Shown: positions 27,785 through 37,628, counted from the stretch's first letter. The stretch is DNA of 62,957 nt from Clostridium thermopalmarium DSM 5974 (GCF_002995795.1 NZ_PVXN01000028.1:1-62957), one strand, 5' to 3'. The notes: generated by a model not told the origin, from the letters alone. A program made the numbers and translations.

Positions 27785-28897
27785 TTATGATTCTGACTTC
27801 TTTGCCTTAAATTCCTTAAGATCTAATTCCCAATTTCCAACATATTTCTCAATACCATTTTGCTTGTCTTTAGGAACTATAGTATATTTCATAGTTTCTT
27901 CCTCAAATCCTCTTAAAACTATGTTTACTTTGTTTAATGGATATTCTTCTTCAAAATTAAATTTTATGAGTTCTCCATCTCCTACGTTATACACCCTAAT
28001 AGATCTGTTTCCATCCTTTGAGTATTGAACTGCTAAAAGTTTTTCATCTTTAGAGAATATCATATTTTCAATGACAGCATTCTCCATAATGTCACAGGAC
28101 ACTATTTGCTTTCCTATAGGCTTTTCCTTAGGCATTTTTCTACTTTGAGTATCCCTCTGCTCTCCACCTGCACCGCTGCTATTTGGGTTTTCTACACCAC
28201 TACCTCCTCCACCGCCGCCTTGGCCTTGAGTTTCCATGGAGTCATCAAAAGTTAAAAGTCCTATATATCTGCCGTTTCCAATAGTTGATATAGCTACTAT
28301 ATCTCCTGTATAATCAAGGACTATAGGTCCAAAACTACTTTTTGGAACTATCTGGCTTTTCATTTGAGCACTATCATCTTTGGAATAAGCATACTTAGGA
28401 AGTCCTTCCATATCTGTAAGCAAAAATGTATCTAATTCACTTTTTTTCCTAAATCTTATTTCATCAAAGCTATGAAAAGCTTCCATGAGCAAAGTAGTTT
28501 TAATTTCCTCTATTTTATAGTCTATTCCATCCTTTATAACCTTAAATTTATATTCCACTATTTGAGTCTCTGGCTTATTCATATTTGCCTTTACCACGTT
28601 TAATCTAAAATTTCCTTCCCCTGCATTTTCGCTCATTTCTTCAGTTCTAAATCCTTTTATTTTTAAATCATTTGGCTTTATATCCTTTACGTCAGTTTTT
28701 ACTTTTTCACTTAATAATTCATTGGCCTTATCGTATTTTTCTAATGCAATATTTTTTATATATGATTCTACTATATCATTGGCGGCCTTGATATCAAACC
28801 TATCCTTTTCTCTAACATTCTCAGCCTTTTTCTCTGTGCATCCTATAAGTGTAAAGATTAAAGTAAAAATCAGTATATAGCTCATACACTTCTTCAT
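27785..28897 (-). CDS. Lipoprotein of unknown function with a Gly-rich linker
   Basis: A 370-aa secreted lipoprotein. The ATG at 28897 follows a GGGTGGTAAG site and gives a signal peptide ending in the lipobox TLIGC. The N-terminal part (about 35-150) looks like an NTF2-type or DUF4878-like fold. A low-complexity linker with GQGGGGGGSG follows, and then a C-terminal part with beta-propeller-like strands (KLLAVQYSKDGNRSIRVYN). No catalytic motif is seen. It stands alone, divergent from the YkvI-type gene. Confidence 0.75.
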   Translation of the reverse strand: MKKCMSYILIFTLIFTLIGCTEKKAENVREKDRFDIKAANDIVESYIKNIALEKYDKANELLSEKVKTDVKDIKPNDLKIKGFRTEEMSENAGEGNFRLNVVKANMNKPETQIVEYKFKVIKDGIDYKIEEIKTTLLMEAFHSFDEIRFRKKSELDTFLLTDMEGLPKYAYSKDDSAQMKSQIVPKSSFGPIVLDYTGDIVAISTIGNGRYIGLLTFDDSMETQGQGGGGGGSGVENPNSSGAGGEQRDTQSRKMPKEKPIGKQIVSCDIMENAVIENMIFSKDEKLLAVQYSKDGNRSIRVYNVGDGELIKFNFEEEYPLNKVNIVLRGFEEETMKYTIVPKDKQNGIEKYVGNWELDLKEFKAKKSES

Positions 28898-29034
28898 CTT
28901 CTTACCACCCATCTTCATATTAAAGTTCATATTTATTTTCCCACTAAATAAAAATTTAATTTATATAATCATTATTTTTATTAATCTTTATATACTTATA
29001 AAGAAAGTTTTATTAATATAATGGAGGTATTATC

Positions 29035-30093
29035 TTGAAAAGGAATTTGAGTTTAACCTTTCAACTATGTGCAGTATTTATTGGCACCATTGTAGGTGCA
29101 GGTTTAGCTTCTGGACAAGAAATAACCTTGTTTTTTACAAGATATGGACATAAGAGTTTTAAGGGACTTTTAATATGTATGATAATCTACATATTTATGG
29201 GATTTAATATTATACATACTAGCATAAAATATAATCTAAAATCTTACAACGATTTAATAAAATTAGTAAGTCCCGGCATTCTAGGAAAAGTTACCGGAAT
29301 AATTACAGGAGTATTTTTAATAAGCAGCTCTTCCATAATTTTGGCTGGAAGCGGTGCTCTGCTTCACCAATACTTTAATATGCCAAGATTTATAGGAACT
29401 ATTATAATGGCATGTATAGGCTTGTTTACCTTACTTAGAAATACAGATGGCCTTATTGAAGTAAATTCATTTATAGTGCCCTGCTTATTGATTGTAATTA
29501 CCACCATTTTCATATTGTTTATTACATTATCTAGAGATATAGCCACTATATCTTACATAAAAACAATTCCTAAATTTAAAAACAACTGGTTTATATCCTG
29601 TCTTTTATATGGAGGCTTTAATATCTTAGCTTGCAGCGGAGTTCTTGTACCTTTAAGCTCTGAAGTTAGAAATGAATCTGCTTTAAAACGCGGACTTATT
29701 TTAGGTTCTATTGGGCTTACTGCTTTGGGAATGATGATTAACTTCATGCTGCTTTCAAATGTTCCAAATATATATAAATATGATATTCCTTTACTTTACA
29801 TAGCTCATAGATTTGGAGTGGTACTTCAAGTAATGCTTCTAGCAATTATATGGCTTGAAATGTTTTCAACTGAGGTGTCTGATATATACAGCTTAAGTAA
29901 GACACTACAGCAAGTCTTTAATATATCCTATAAAAAAGCTGTAGTGATTATATTACTTATTGATATTTTAGTATCTCGTTTTGGCTTTGTTAATTTAATA
30001 CGTCATGTATATCCTTTCTTTGGCGCTATAAGTTTAATTTTTATGATACAATATATTATGTTTAAATTTAATGAACCACATAAGAAAAAATAA
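29035..30093 (+). CDS. YkvI-family membrane transporter
   Basis: A 352-aa protein with about ten membrane helices. The opening FIGTIVGAGLASGQEI is the family mark of COG3949 (YkvI), which is distantly related to amino-acid/sodium symporters. The transported solute is unknown. The TTG start follows GGAGG by 7 nt. It is followed after 12 nt by the PflA-like radical SAM gene, so the two are probably one transcript. Confidence 0.85.
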   Translation: MKRNLSLTFQLCAVFIGTIVGAGLASGQEITLFFTRYGHKSFKGLLICMIIYIFMGFNIIHTSIKYNLKSYNDLIKLVSPGILGKVTGIITGVFLISSSSIILAGSGALLHQYFNMPRFIGTIIMACIGLFTLLRNTDGLIEVNSFIVPCLLIVITTIFILFITLSRDIATISYIKTIPKFKNNWFISCLLYGGFNILACSGVLVPLSSEVRNESALKRGLILGSIGLTALGMMINFMLLSNVPNIYKYDIPLLYIAHRFGVVLQVMLLAIIWLEMFSTEVSDIYSLSKTLQQVFNISYKKAVVIILLIDILVSRFGFVNLIRHVYPFFGAISLIFMIQYIMFKFNEPHKKK

Positions 30094-30105
30094 GGGTGTG
30101 AAATT

Positions 30106-30996
30106 ATGCTTGAAAGGTGTAACTTATGTAATAGGCATTGCAATGTAGATAGATTAAATGGTAAGACTGGATTTTGTAACTCTTCTGATAATGTAAGAAT
30201 TGCAAGGGTATCTCTTCACTATTGGGAAGAGCCTTGTATCTCAGGAACACAAGGCTCTGGAACAGTATTTTTTTCTAACTGTAATCTAAAGTGTGTATTT
30301 TGCCAGAATCATGCTATAAGCAGTGACGGAGTAGGAAAAGAAATTTCAATTGAACGCCTTAGCGAAATTTTTTTAGAACAGCAACATAGAGGTGCCCATA
30401 ACATAAACTTAGTAACTCCTACTCATTATGTACCTCAAATAATAGAAGCATTAAAAATTTCAAAATCAAAGGGACTTAACATTCCCATTGTGTATAATAC
30501 TAACAGCTATGAAACCTTGAAAACTATAAAAGCTTTAAATGGTTATGTTGACATATATCTTCCTGACCTTAAATATTATAAAGATAAATATGCAATAAAA
30601 TACTCTAACGCTCTTAACTACTTTAAAATAGCTTCTAAGGCTATAGAAGCTATGGTCTCTCAAGTAGGAGAACCCAAATTCGACCATAATGGTTTAATGA
30701 AAAGAGGAGTAATAATCCGACATCTAATGCTTCCCGGACTTCTTTTTGATTCAAAAAAAATAATAGATTATATATACAGAACCTTTAAAGATTCCGTATA
30801 TATAAGCATTATGAATCAATACACCCCAACTCATAATGTATTAAATTATCCTGAAATAAACAAACCCGTAAATCAAAAACACTACGAAGCACTAATAGAA
30901 TACTGCCTATCCATAGGAATTAAAAATGCCTTTATTCAAGAAGAAGGTACAGCTTCAGAAAGCTTCATCCCTGAGTTTGACTTGAGAGGAATTTAA
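30106..30996 (+). CDS. Radical SAM protein, PflA/PflX-like (COG1313)
   Basis: A 296-aa protein. A Cys-rich start (CNLCNRHCNVDR) precedes the radical SAM cluster motif CNLKCVFCQN near residue 63. The family resembles pyruvate formate-lyase activating enzymes but lacks a neighbouring glycyl-radical enzyme, so its target is unknown. Other marks are DIYLPDLKYY and MNQYTPTHN. It follows the YkvI-type gene closely. Two hairpins end the unit. Confidence 0.88.
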   Translation: MLERCNLCNRHCNVDRLNGKTGFCNSSDNVRIARVSLHYWEEPCISGTQGSGTVFFSNCNLKCVFCQNHAISSDGVGKEISIERLSEIFLEQQHRGAHNINLVTPTHYVPQIIEALKISKSKGLNIPIVYNTNSYETLKTIKALNGYVDIYLPDLKYYKDKYAIKYSNALNYFKIASKAIEAMVSQVGEPKFDHNGLMKRGVIIRHLMLPGLLFDSKKIIDYIYRTFKDSVYISIMNQYTPTHNVLNYPEINKPVNQKHYEALIEYCLSIGIKNAFIQEEGTASESFIPEFDLRGI

Positions 30997-31052
30997 ACTA
31001 TTTTACACCATAAAATAGTTTAAAGTGGAGGCGCCTATAGACGCCTCCACTT
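30995..31052 (+). terminator. Two tandem hairpins after the PflA-like gene
   Basis: The first hairpin, AAACTATTTTA / TAAAATAGTTT (30995-31021), overlaps the stop codon. The second has an 11-bp stem AAGTGGAGGCG / CGCCTCCACTT (31023-31052). The second is very stable and also faces the end of the chemotaxis gene on the other strand, so it may insulate both. Confidence 0.75.
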
Positions 31053-31071
31053 CTTCACTGACTTTTAATCT

Positions 31072-31121
31072 CTTTGCCCAGTAGAGCTTTCCTAAGTGCA
31101 AATCCCACGGGAGATGTTATA
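31072..31121. repeat. Dispersed palindromic repeat, copy A (half element)
   Basis: These 50 bases match 37675-37724 at 40 of 50 positions without gaps. The copy corresponds to the right half of the complete palindrome there. Like copy B, it overlaps the stop codon of a minus-strand gene (here the H-NOX/chemotaxis gene, stop at 31117-31119). Confidence 0.75.
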
Positions 31122-32916
31122 TCTTATATTTGCTTAAATCCTCTTTAAATTCCTTAGTAAGCTTTTTAAATTCTGATATACCTTCAATAAGGTTCTTAAT
31201 TTCATTGGTGTAGTTAGAAACATTGGCACTTACTTCTTCTGAAGACGCTGAATTTTCCTCAGCAATAGCTGACAATGATTCTATGTTCTCATAAATTTCT
31301 GCAATTGAATCAGCTTCCTTATCAAGTTCGTTTATGGTTTTAATCATAGATGCTGCTACAGTTTGAATTGATTTAGTAGCATCTAGACTTATATCTCTAA
31401 CGTTTTGAAGATTAGTAGTTTCTCCTTCTAGCACCTCATATTGACTTCCTATCTTGTCCACTAATATGTTGATTTCACTAACAAATTGAGCTAAATTAGA
31501 GTTAATTTCCTCTACTGCCCCTTTAGTTTCTTCTGCAAGCTTTCTTACTTCCTCTGCAACTACAGAAAATCCCCTTCCTGCTTCTCCTGCACGAGCTGCT
31601 TCAATAGAGGCATTTAGTGCTAAAAGATTAGTCTGTTCTGAAATTTGAGATACTATGGAAACTATATTATTAATGTTATTTGCCTTCTCCTCTAATTCTA
31701 TTCCCTTATCCTTTACTTCTTGGAACTTTTTAAGACATTCAACTATGTTTCTGCTAGTATCTTCCACATTCTTATAGCTATTATTAATTTTATCTATAGC
31801 ATATTCAAGTTCTTCTTTATTTTTGTTTTCGCTGGCTACGATTTCCTTTAATATTTCTATGTTGCCATTTAGTATGGATGCAGCATTTTGTGTATTTTCA
31901 GCCTGACTTACAGCACCATTAGCCACCTGTTCCACAACACATGATATATCTTCTGAAGTTCTTTCCATAGAATTGGATATGACATTTATATTTCTAACAA
32001 AAGTATTCATTTCATCGGTTACACCCTTAAAACCAACAAAATTTGCTCTAATAATCTTTCTGTGCTCCTTTAATAGATTATACAAATCCTCAAAAAAGTC
32101 TCCTGTTTCAATTTCTCCCTCTTCTGTATAATCATTTGTATTAATTTTCTTTATTTCTTCTTCAATAAGCTTTTTAGGTCTTACTAGCATATATATAATA
32201 AAGGCTGAAACAAATGCTGGAACTATAGACACTAGTACAAATTTCAGTATATTATTTACACCTATTAAAGGTATATTAGCTAGTGCAGAAACTAAAAAAG
32301 TATATATTCCAACCTTGGCTGGTATCTCCTTAATAAATCCCAGTGATAAAACCTTATTAAACTTATATGTCCTTTTAAAAAATATATCATTTTCAAAAGT
32401 AATTTCCACTTTTAAGCTTCCCATAGATCTTTCAATTTCTTTTACTTCTATATTTTCCTTAAAAAACTCTGCACTTCCATCAAGCAATCCTAAAAAGTAA
32501 TCATACATCTCCCTTTTAGAATTATATGAAAATACAGCTTTTCTATTAGATATTGGTTTTATATTTAAAATAGGCGGCTTAGCTCCTGGAAGTCTTTTAA
32601 CCATCTCCACATGAACATCAAACATAGATCTAAAGAAAGAGTACAAATTTTCATGTTCAAAGAATGCAGGGAAATCATTAAAGAAAGATAAAATATTATC
32701 CTTTCCTATAGTTCTCCAAAGCTCATTAAGTGCAACATTCTTTTTATCCGATATAAACCTAATTACCTTTCTTATTTCCTCATCTTCAACATTTTCTCCA
32801 GGTAAAAATATTTTACTTGATTTCCATCCCACTGACTCCATAGCCATATTTACTACTTCATCATCATAAATTTTTCTACAAGTTTTAAGCCATGTAGCAA
32901 CCACTGTTCCTTTCAT
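31117..32916 (-). CDS. H-NOX heme sensor / methyl-accepting chemotaxis protein fusion
   Basis: A 599-aa membrane receptor. Residues 1 to about 180 are an H-NOX (heme NO/O2-binding) domain: proximal ligand His102, heme-distorting Pro115, and the propionate motif Y131-S133-R135. Trp9, Asn74 and Tyr140 match the O2-binding pocket residues of the Thermoanaerobacter H-NOX at the same numbers. Two membrane helices follow (about 205-250), then a cytoplasmic signalling domain with [19 protein letters not shown] at the tip. It should signal through CheW/CheA in response to O2 or NO. The ATG follows AGGAGGTAAG. Confidence 0.94.
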   Translation of the reverse strand: MKGTVVATWLKTCRKIYDDEVVNMAMESVGWKSSKIFLPGENVEDEEIRKVIRFISDKKNVALNELWRTIGKDNILSFFNDFPAFFEHENLYSFFRSMFDVHVEMVKRLPGAKPPILNIKPISNRKAVFSYNSKREMYDYFLGLLDGSAEFFKENIEVKEIERSMGSLKVEITFENDIFFKRTYKFNKVLSLGFIKEIPAKVGIYTFLVSALANIPLIGVNNILKFVLVSIVPAFVSAFIIYMLVRPKKLIEEEIKKINTNDYTEEGEIETGDFFEDLYNLLKEHRKIIRANFVGFKGVTDEMNTFVRNINVISNSMERTSEDISCVVEQVANGAVSQAENTQNAASILNGNIEILKEIVASENKNKEELEYAIDKINNSYKNVEDTSRNIVECLKKFQEVKDKGIELEEKANNINNIVSIVSQISEQTNLLALNASIEAARAGEAGRGFSVVAEEVRKLAEETKGAVEEINSNLAQFVSEINILVDKIGSQYEVLEGETTNLQNVRDISLDATKSIQTVAASMIKTINELDKEADSIAEIYENIESLSAIAEENSASSEEVSANVSNYTNEIKNLIEGISEFKKLTKEFKEDLSKYKI

Positions 32917-32996
32917 ATTCCTTACCTCCTAAATCGATACACACGATTAAACTAATTCTTAAATTTATATAATATCATATTAGAAAATAAGCCTTT

Positions 32997-33284
32997 TTAT
33001 CTGTACTTATAAGTTTTCTCATCCATTGTAACTCCCTCTTTCTTATAATCTATCTTTACTACTGAAATAACTCTTGCAGCACCCTCTTCAATACATATGT
33101 CCTGAGCCTTCTTTACAATTTCTAAAAGCGTATCAAGCTCTCCCTCCATAGTTGTCTCCATAGGTCCTACTTCATACTTAACCCCACAAGAATCTATGTA
33201 TTCTATTACTTTATCAACAACAGGATATATTCTTTCTTCATCAACCACCGGTAAAACCTGAATACTTACATTTACATTTTTCAT
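32997..33284 (-). CDS. Thiamine-binding protein, MTH1187/YqgV family (DUF77)
   Basis: A 95-aa ferredoxin-like alpha/beta protein, with VSIQVLPVV at the start and YEVGPMETTMEGELD in the middle, the marks of the MTH1187 (DUF77) family. Structures of family members bind thiamine, but the physiological role is unclear. The ATG follows GGGAGG. It lies upstream of the chemotaxis gene on the same strand and divergent from the GDSL gene. Confidence 0.88.
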   Translation of the reverse strand: MKNVNVSIQVLPVVDEERIYPVVDKVIEYIDSCGVKYEVGPMETTMEGELDTLLEIVKKAQDICIEEGAARVISVVKIDYKKEGVTMDEKTYKYR

Positions 33285-33395
33285 TTCATATACCTCCCAA
33301 AAAAATATTTATATATGATATACTATAGAAATAAATTACTTAAATAATCACTTGACTATTTATTTCTATTATACACTTATCTTGGAGGTTTTGTA

Positions 33396-33977
33396 ATGAA
33401 AATAGTATGTATTGGAGATAGTTTGACTTATGGATATATGGTTGATAACCCAAATAGATGGACTCAACTATGTGAAGATAAATATAATATAGATTTTATA
33501 AACAAAGGAAAATTAGGAGATACCACTGCTGGTATGATGTATAGATTTTATGAAGATGTAGTTTTACAAAAGCCTGCTATATGCATTATAATGGGAGGAA
33601 CAAATGACTTTTTAATGAACTCTAATTTAAATAATGTAGAAGACAATATAATGACTATGATAGAAGAAGGAATGAATAATAATATAAATATGATTATAGG
33701 CATACAACCTCCAGTAATTCCTTCTATGGCTAAAGCTCTCTGGGCTTCTGAAGTAAATTATGAAATTATAAACCAAAAACTTTTACACTACAGAGATTGG
33801 TGTATTAATTTTTCAAGTGAAATAAACATACCATACATAGATTTTTATAACAGAATAAAATCTGAGATTAGTATAGAAACTCCAAATAAATTATACATAG
33901 ATGGAGTACACGTAAATATTAAAGGACATAAACTTATGGCAGAAGCTGTCTTTGAAGCTTTAAATCCTATAATTTAA
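33396..33977 (+). CDS. GDSL/SGNH-family hydrolase
   Basis: A 193-aa esterase-type protein with all SGNH blocks: CIGDSLTYG (catalytic Ser), a Gly before the loop, MGGTNDF (Asn), and DGVHVNIKGH (Asp and His). It has no signal peptide, so it should act in the cytoplasm. The natural ester substrate is unknown. The ATG follows TTGGAGG. It is followed by the HD-GYP gene after about 140 nt and is likely a separate unit. Confidence 0.9.
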   Translation: MKIVCIGDSLTYGYMVDNPNRWTQLCEDKYNIDFINKGKLGDTTAGMMYRFYEDVVLQKPAICIIMGGTNDFLMNSNLNNVEDNIMTMIEEGMNNNINMIIGIQPPVIPSMAKALWASEVNYEIINQKLLHYRDWCINFSSEINIPYIDFYNRIKSEISIETPNKLYIDGVHVNIKGHKLMAEAVFEALNPII

Positions 33978-34118
33978 AATGTATATCTACTAATATTACT
34001 TTTCTAGATTACTTAAATATGTTTTTATTACATACTTTGTATGGTATTATATAATTATTGGATAATTATACAGTTATTTAGTAGTAAATTATATTACTAT
34101 TGACGAGGAGAATTCACT

Positions 34119-35195
34119 ATGCGAAAAATATCAATTACACAAATTAAAGGAAACGAACTATTAGCAAAACCTATTTATGATCCTTCTGGTAGATTACTTT
34201 TAGCTAAAGGGACTCTTCTAAAGCCAGGATACAAGATGCGATTGACTACTCTTGGGATTATGTCCATATATGTAAACGATGAACTTTCCGAAGGAATAGA
34301 AATAGAAGATTATATATCTGAAGAAATTAGAATTAACGCTAAAAAGGCTTTAAAAGATGAGGTTCAAAAGATTTTAAATAAGCAAAAGCCTAATACACGT
34401 AAATTTTTAGAATTGGCAAATTCCATTATAGATGACATACTTTCTCGCAAAGAAGTCATACTAGATATCTGTGATATTAAGTCTAAAGATGAATGCTTAT
34501 TTGAACATTCCATAAATGTATGTGCCTTATCTGTAATAATGGGAATTCATCTTGGATATAGTAATGAACATTTGAAAGAGCTTGCTGTTGGTTCACTTCT
34601 GCATGATGTTGGTAAGCTTTTAACTCCAAAAGATATTATAGATAGGGTAAAAAACGGAATATTGAATCCTGAAGAAACAGATGTGCTAAAAAAACACCCT
34701 ATAGACGGATATGAAATTTTCAATGATAGATACGATGATATAAGCTATATATCAAAAGCAATTATCTTAATGCATCATGAATACTGTAATGGTACTGGCT
34801 TCCCTTTAGGTCTTACTGATGACAAGCTTCATGAAACAGTAAAGCTTGTATCTATTTGTAATACATTTGATAACCTTACTTCTGATTTTAGCGGGTACAA
34901 AAAGCTGGAAGTATATGAAGCATTAGAGTACCTGGTAGCTATGAGTAACACTCTATTTGATAAGTCACTGGTTGATTTGTTTATAAAGAATATTGCTGCC
35001 TATCCTTCTGGAAGTATAGTAAAACTTAATACTGGAGCCTATGGAATAGTTTTAAAACAAAATAAAGCTTTTCCTCTTAGACCTATAATAAATTTAATTT
35101 ATGACGAAAATGGGAACAAGCTCAAAGTTCCTAAGCAACTGAATTTATCCCAAGAAAACACCCTATTCATTGTAGGCACAGTAGAAAATATCTAA
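34119..35195 (+). CDS. HD-GYP domain protein, probable cyclic-di-GMP phosphodiesterase
   Basis: A 358-aa cytoplasmic protein. A small N-terminal domain (about 1-90) precedes the HD-GYP domain (about 115-290). Metal-binding motifs are HSINVCALS, LLHDVGKL and HHEYCNGTGFP. The last differs from the usual HHExxDGxGYP: Asn replaces Asp and Phe replaces Tyr, so activity may be altered. The family opens c-di-GMP to pGpG or GMP. The ATG follows GAGGAG, and a terminator follows the gene. Confidence 0.88.
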   Translation: MRKISITQIKGNELLAKPIYDPSGRLLLAKGTLLKPGYKMRLTTLGIMSIYVNDELSEGIEIEDYISEEIRINAKKALKDEVQKILNKQKPNTRKFLELANSIIDDILSRKEVILDICDIKSKDECLFEHSINVCALSVIMGIHLGYSNEHLKELAVGSLLHDVGKLLTPKDIIDRVKNGILNPEETDVLKKHPIDGYEIFNDRYDDISYISKAIILMHHEYCNGTGFPLGLTDDKLHETVKLVSICNTFDNLTSDFSGYKKLEVYEALEYLVAMSNTLFDKSLVDLFIKNIAAYPSGSIVKLNTGAYGIVLKQNKAFPLRPIINLIYDENGNKLKVPKQLNLSQENTLFIVGTVENI

Positions 35196-35220
35196 AAAAC
35201 AAGTCAGAAAATAGTAATTT

Positions 35221-35260
35221 GGCAAGTCATGAGGTTTATATAGCCTACAACTTGCCTTTT
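35221..35260 (+). terminator. Terminator after the HD-GYP gene
   Basis: Arms GGCAAGT / ACTTGCC, with extra pairing inside, then TTTTATTA. It lies 25 nt past the stop and also faces the convergent DUF503 gene. Confidence 0.75.
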
Positions 35261-35274
35261 ATTATAATCTATTT

Positions 35275-35571
35275 CTAAAGTATTTCCGTTTCTACTTTTT
35301 CAACAACAGCTTCTGTGTTCTCTTCAATAAATTCTATCACATTTTGTATTACAGTATTTGCCATTCTAGTACTATTACTAACACAAGCTATTCCTATTAC
35401 AATTGACTGGTGATAATCTTGATTTTCTATCTCTGCAATAGAAATATTAAATCTATGCTTAGCCTTTCCAATTATACTCTTTATCACCATTCTTTTTTCC
35501 TTTAGGGAATGAACCCAATTTGCATATAAGTATATCTTTGCTGTTCCCACAATCACTTTATTCAACCCCAC
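35275..35571 (-). CDS. DUF503 family protein (YlxP-like)
   Basis: A 98-aa protein with the DUF503 pattern: KIYLYANWVHSLKEKRMVIKS and a Glu-rich C-terminus. In Bacillus the YlxP homologue lies in the infB-rbfA region and is linked to ribosome assembly; here the gene sits just behind a DEAD-box RNA helicase, which fits an RNA-related role. The start is 3 nt after the helicase stop, so the genes are translationally coupled. Confidence 0.88.
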   Translation of the reverse strand: MGLNKVIVGTAKIYLYANWVHSLKEKRMVIKSIIGKAKHRFNISIAEIENQDYHQSIVIGIACVSNSTRMANTVIQNVIEFIEENTEAVVEKVETEIL

Positions 35572-35574
35572 CTA

Positions 35575-37158
35575 TTATTTTGCATTTGCTGGTTCTATAT
35601 TGATCTTCTTGCCTTTAATTGTATTATTTTTCATTATATTTAATACTTCTCTTGCGTATTCTTTTGGCACCTCTACAAAAGTAAATTTCTCATATATATC
35701 AATTTTACCAATTAATTTTCCTGCGATACCAGTTTCTCCTGCTATAGCCCCTATAACATCCTTAGCTTGAATCTTATGATTTCTTCCAATATTTATAAAT
35801 AATCGTACCATTCCTTCTTCTGCACCAGTATCTCCTAAATCATCATCAAGATTTAATTCTTCTTTTCTTTCTTCTCCTGCAGACATCTTTAACAATGCAG
35901 CAGCTACATCTATTGATGCGTAATCTTCGTCTAATAGCTTTTCAATATAGTCTATATACTTTCCTAAGTGTCCAGCTTCTATAGTTTCTTTTACCTTCTC
36001 CATAAATATTCCCATCTTAACCTCTTCTACATCATCAGCTGATGGAACTTCTGCTCTTTTAATTCTTGTCTTAGTATATCTTTCTATATCCTTTAACTTT
36101 CGTATGGCTTTCCCTGAAACAAAAGTATAAGCAATTCCTGATCTTCCAGCTCTTCCTGTTCTTCCTATTCTATGAACATAGTATTCTTCATCTTGAGGTA
36201 AATCATAGTTAAATACAACTTCCACATCATCAACATCAATTCCTCTTGCTGCCACATCTGTTGCAACCAAAATTTCTATAGTTCCGTTTCTAAACTTGTT
36301 CATAACCCTATCCCTTTGCTGCTGTTTCATATCTCCGTGAAGTCCTTCAGCAAAGTATCCTCTTGCTTGAAGTTGGCCTACTACCTCATCTACTCTTTTT
36401 TTCGTATTACAGAATACTACAGACAATTTAGGATTTGTTATATCAATAAGTCTTGATAACACTTCAAGTTTTGCTGATTCTTTTACCTCTAAGTACCTTT
36501 GTTCTATACTTGGAACTGTTAATTGCTTATGAACTACTTTTATAAATTCAGCATTTTTTTGATATCTCTTGCTTAATTCCAGTATAGGCTTAGGCATTGT
36601 AGCTGAAAATAATACAGTTTGCTTTTCTTGAGGTATTTCTTGTATTATGGTTTCTATGTCATCTCTAAAGCCCATATCTAGCATTTCGTCTGCTTCATCT
36701 AAAACTATCATCTTAACATTTTCTGTCTTTAATGTCTTTCTTCTCATATGGTCCATTACACGCCCTGGAGTACCTATAATTATCTGAACTCCTCTTTTCA
36801 AAGCCTTAATTTGGCGATCTATAGGCTGCCCACCATATATAGCAAGTACATTTATGCTTTCTTTATATTTAGCAAGATTGTTTAATTCTTGTGCTGCTTG
36901 AATAGCTAATTCTCTTGTAGGGCACAATACCATAACCTGCAAACCCTTGTCCTTTGGATTTACCATCTCTATAGCTGGTATACCAAAAGCTGCTGTCTTA
37001 CCTGTTCCAGTTTGAGCTTGCCCTATTATATCTCTTCCATTTAATATAAAAGGTATTGCTTTTTCTTGTATAGGTGATGGTTCCTCAAATCCCATTTCTG
37101 CAATTGCTTTTTTTAATTGCTCCGATATCTGTAAATCTTCAAACTTAATTTTTCCCAT
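35575..37158 (-). CDS. DEAD-box ATP-dependent RNA helicase
   Basis: A 527-aa helicase. Core motifs in order: the Q motif, AQTGTGKTAAFGIP, PTRELA, GTPGRVMDH, DEAD, SAT, and HRIGRTGRAGRSG. The C-terminal end (about 450-525) is a DbpA-type RNA-binding domain that starts RLFINIGRNHKIQ and ends near INIEPA. Members unwind RNA in ribosome assembly and mRNA decay; CshA or DbpA orthology is not decided. The ATG follows GGAAG. It leads a two-gene unit with the DUF503 gene. Confidence 0.95.
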   Translation of the reverse strand: MGKIKFEDLQISEQLKKAIAEMGFEEPSPIQEKAIPFILNGRDIIGQAQTGTGKTAAFGIPAIEMVNPKDKGLQVMVLCPTRELAIQAAQELNNLAKYKESINVLAIYGGQPIDRQIKALKRGVQIIIGTPGRVMDHMRRKTLKTENVKMIVLDEADEMLDMGFRDDIETIIQEIPQEKQTVLFSATMPKPILELSKRYQKNAEFIKVVHKQLTVPSIEQRYLEVKESAKLEVLSRLIDITNPKLSVVFCNTKKRVDEVVGQLQARGYFAEGLHGDMKQQQRDRVMNKFRNGTIEILVATDVAARGIDVDDVEVVFNYDLPQDEEYYVHRIGRTGRAGRSGIAYTFVSGKAIRKLKDIERYTKTRIKRAEVPSADDVEEVKMGIFMEKVKETIEAGHLGKYIDYIEKLLDEDYASIDVAAALLKMSAGEERKEELNLDDDLGDTGAEEGMVRLFINIGRNHKIQAKDVIGAIAGETGIAGKLIGKIDIYEKFTFVEVPKEYAREVLNIMKNNTIKGKKINIEPANAK

Positions 37159-37204
37159 ATTAACTTCCTTCCAAATCTTAGTTTTTCATTATCTCAACTT
37201 AACC

Positions 37205-37548
37205 ATTATATATTTATTGTTTACAACTTGCAATCAAATATAGCATGGTTTAAGAAAAATCCTATAATTATTAGAGCTATCTTTTTATTTTTCCAATTAC
37301 CATATGTACTTTTTAAACTCTTCTTATTACCATTAATACTATTTTTATAACTGGATTTATTATTATAATAATATTTTTCAATCAAAGGATTTAATTTTTA
37401 TTAAACCTATATGCTAAGTCTTTTGTGATGAAAAATAACTGGTTTTATCATCAAAACAATAGCTCTTTAGAATACAGTATAGTTTAAAGGCTTGTCCACT
37501 TAAATTTAGGTCTAACACTTCATTTTGTATCATTTTAAAATCTCTCAT
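37205..37548 (-). pseudogene. Decayed helix-turn-helix domain gene
   Basis: An ATG at 37548 with a fine GGAGGGGAT site opens a 44-codon frame that stops at 37414. Its product starts MRDFKMIQNEVLDLNLSGQA and resembles the start of replication-initiator or DnaD-like helix-turn-helix proteins. Adding one T at the stop would restore TLAYRFNKN, the expected next stretch. A further open stretch rich in Asn and Lys lies downstream (to about 37205) in another frame. I read it as the remnant of a frameshifted gene, perhaps from a mobile element. The family call is by eye only. Confidence 0.55.
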
Positions 37549-37628
37549 ACCTATCCCCTCCAAAATGTAGATATGCACTTTTAATACAGTGTATACAAAA
37601 ATATTTTAAAAATTTTATGAGAGTGAAT

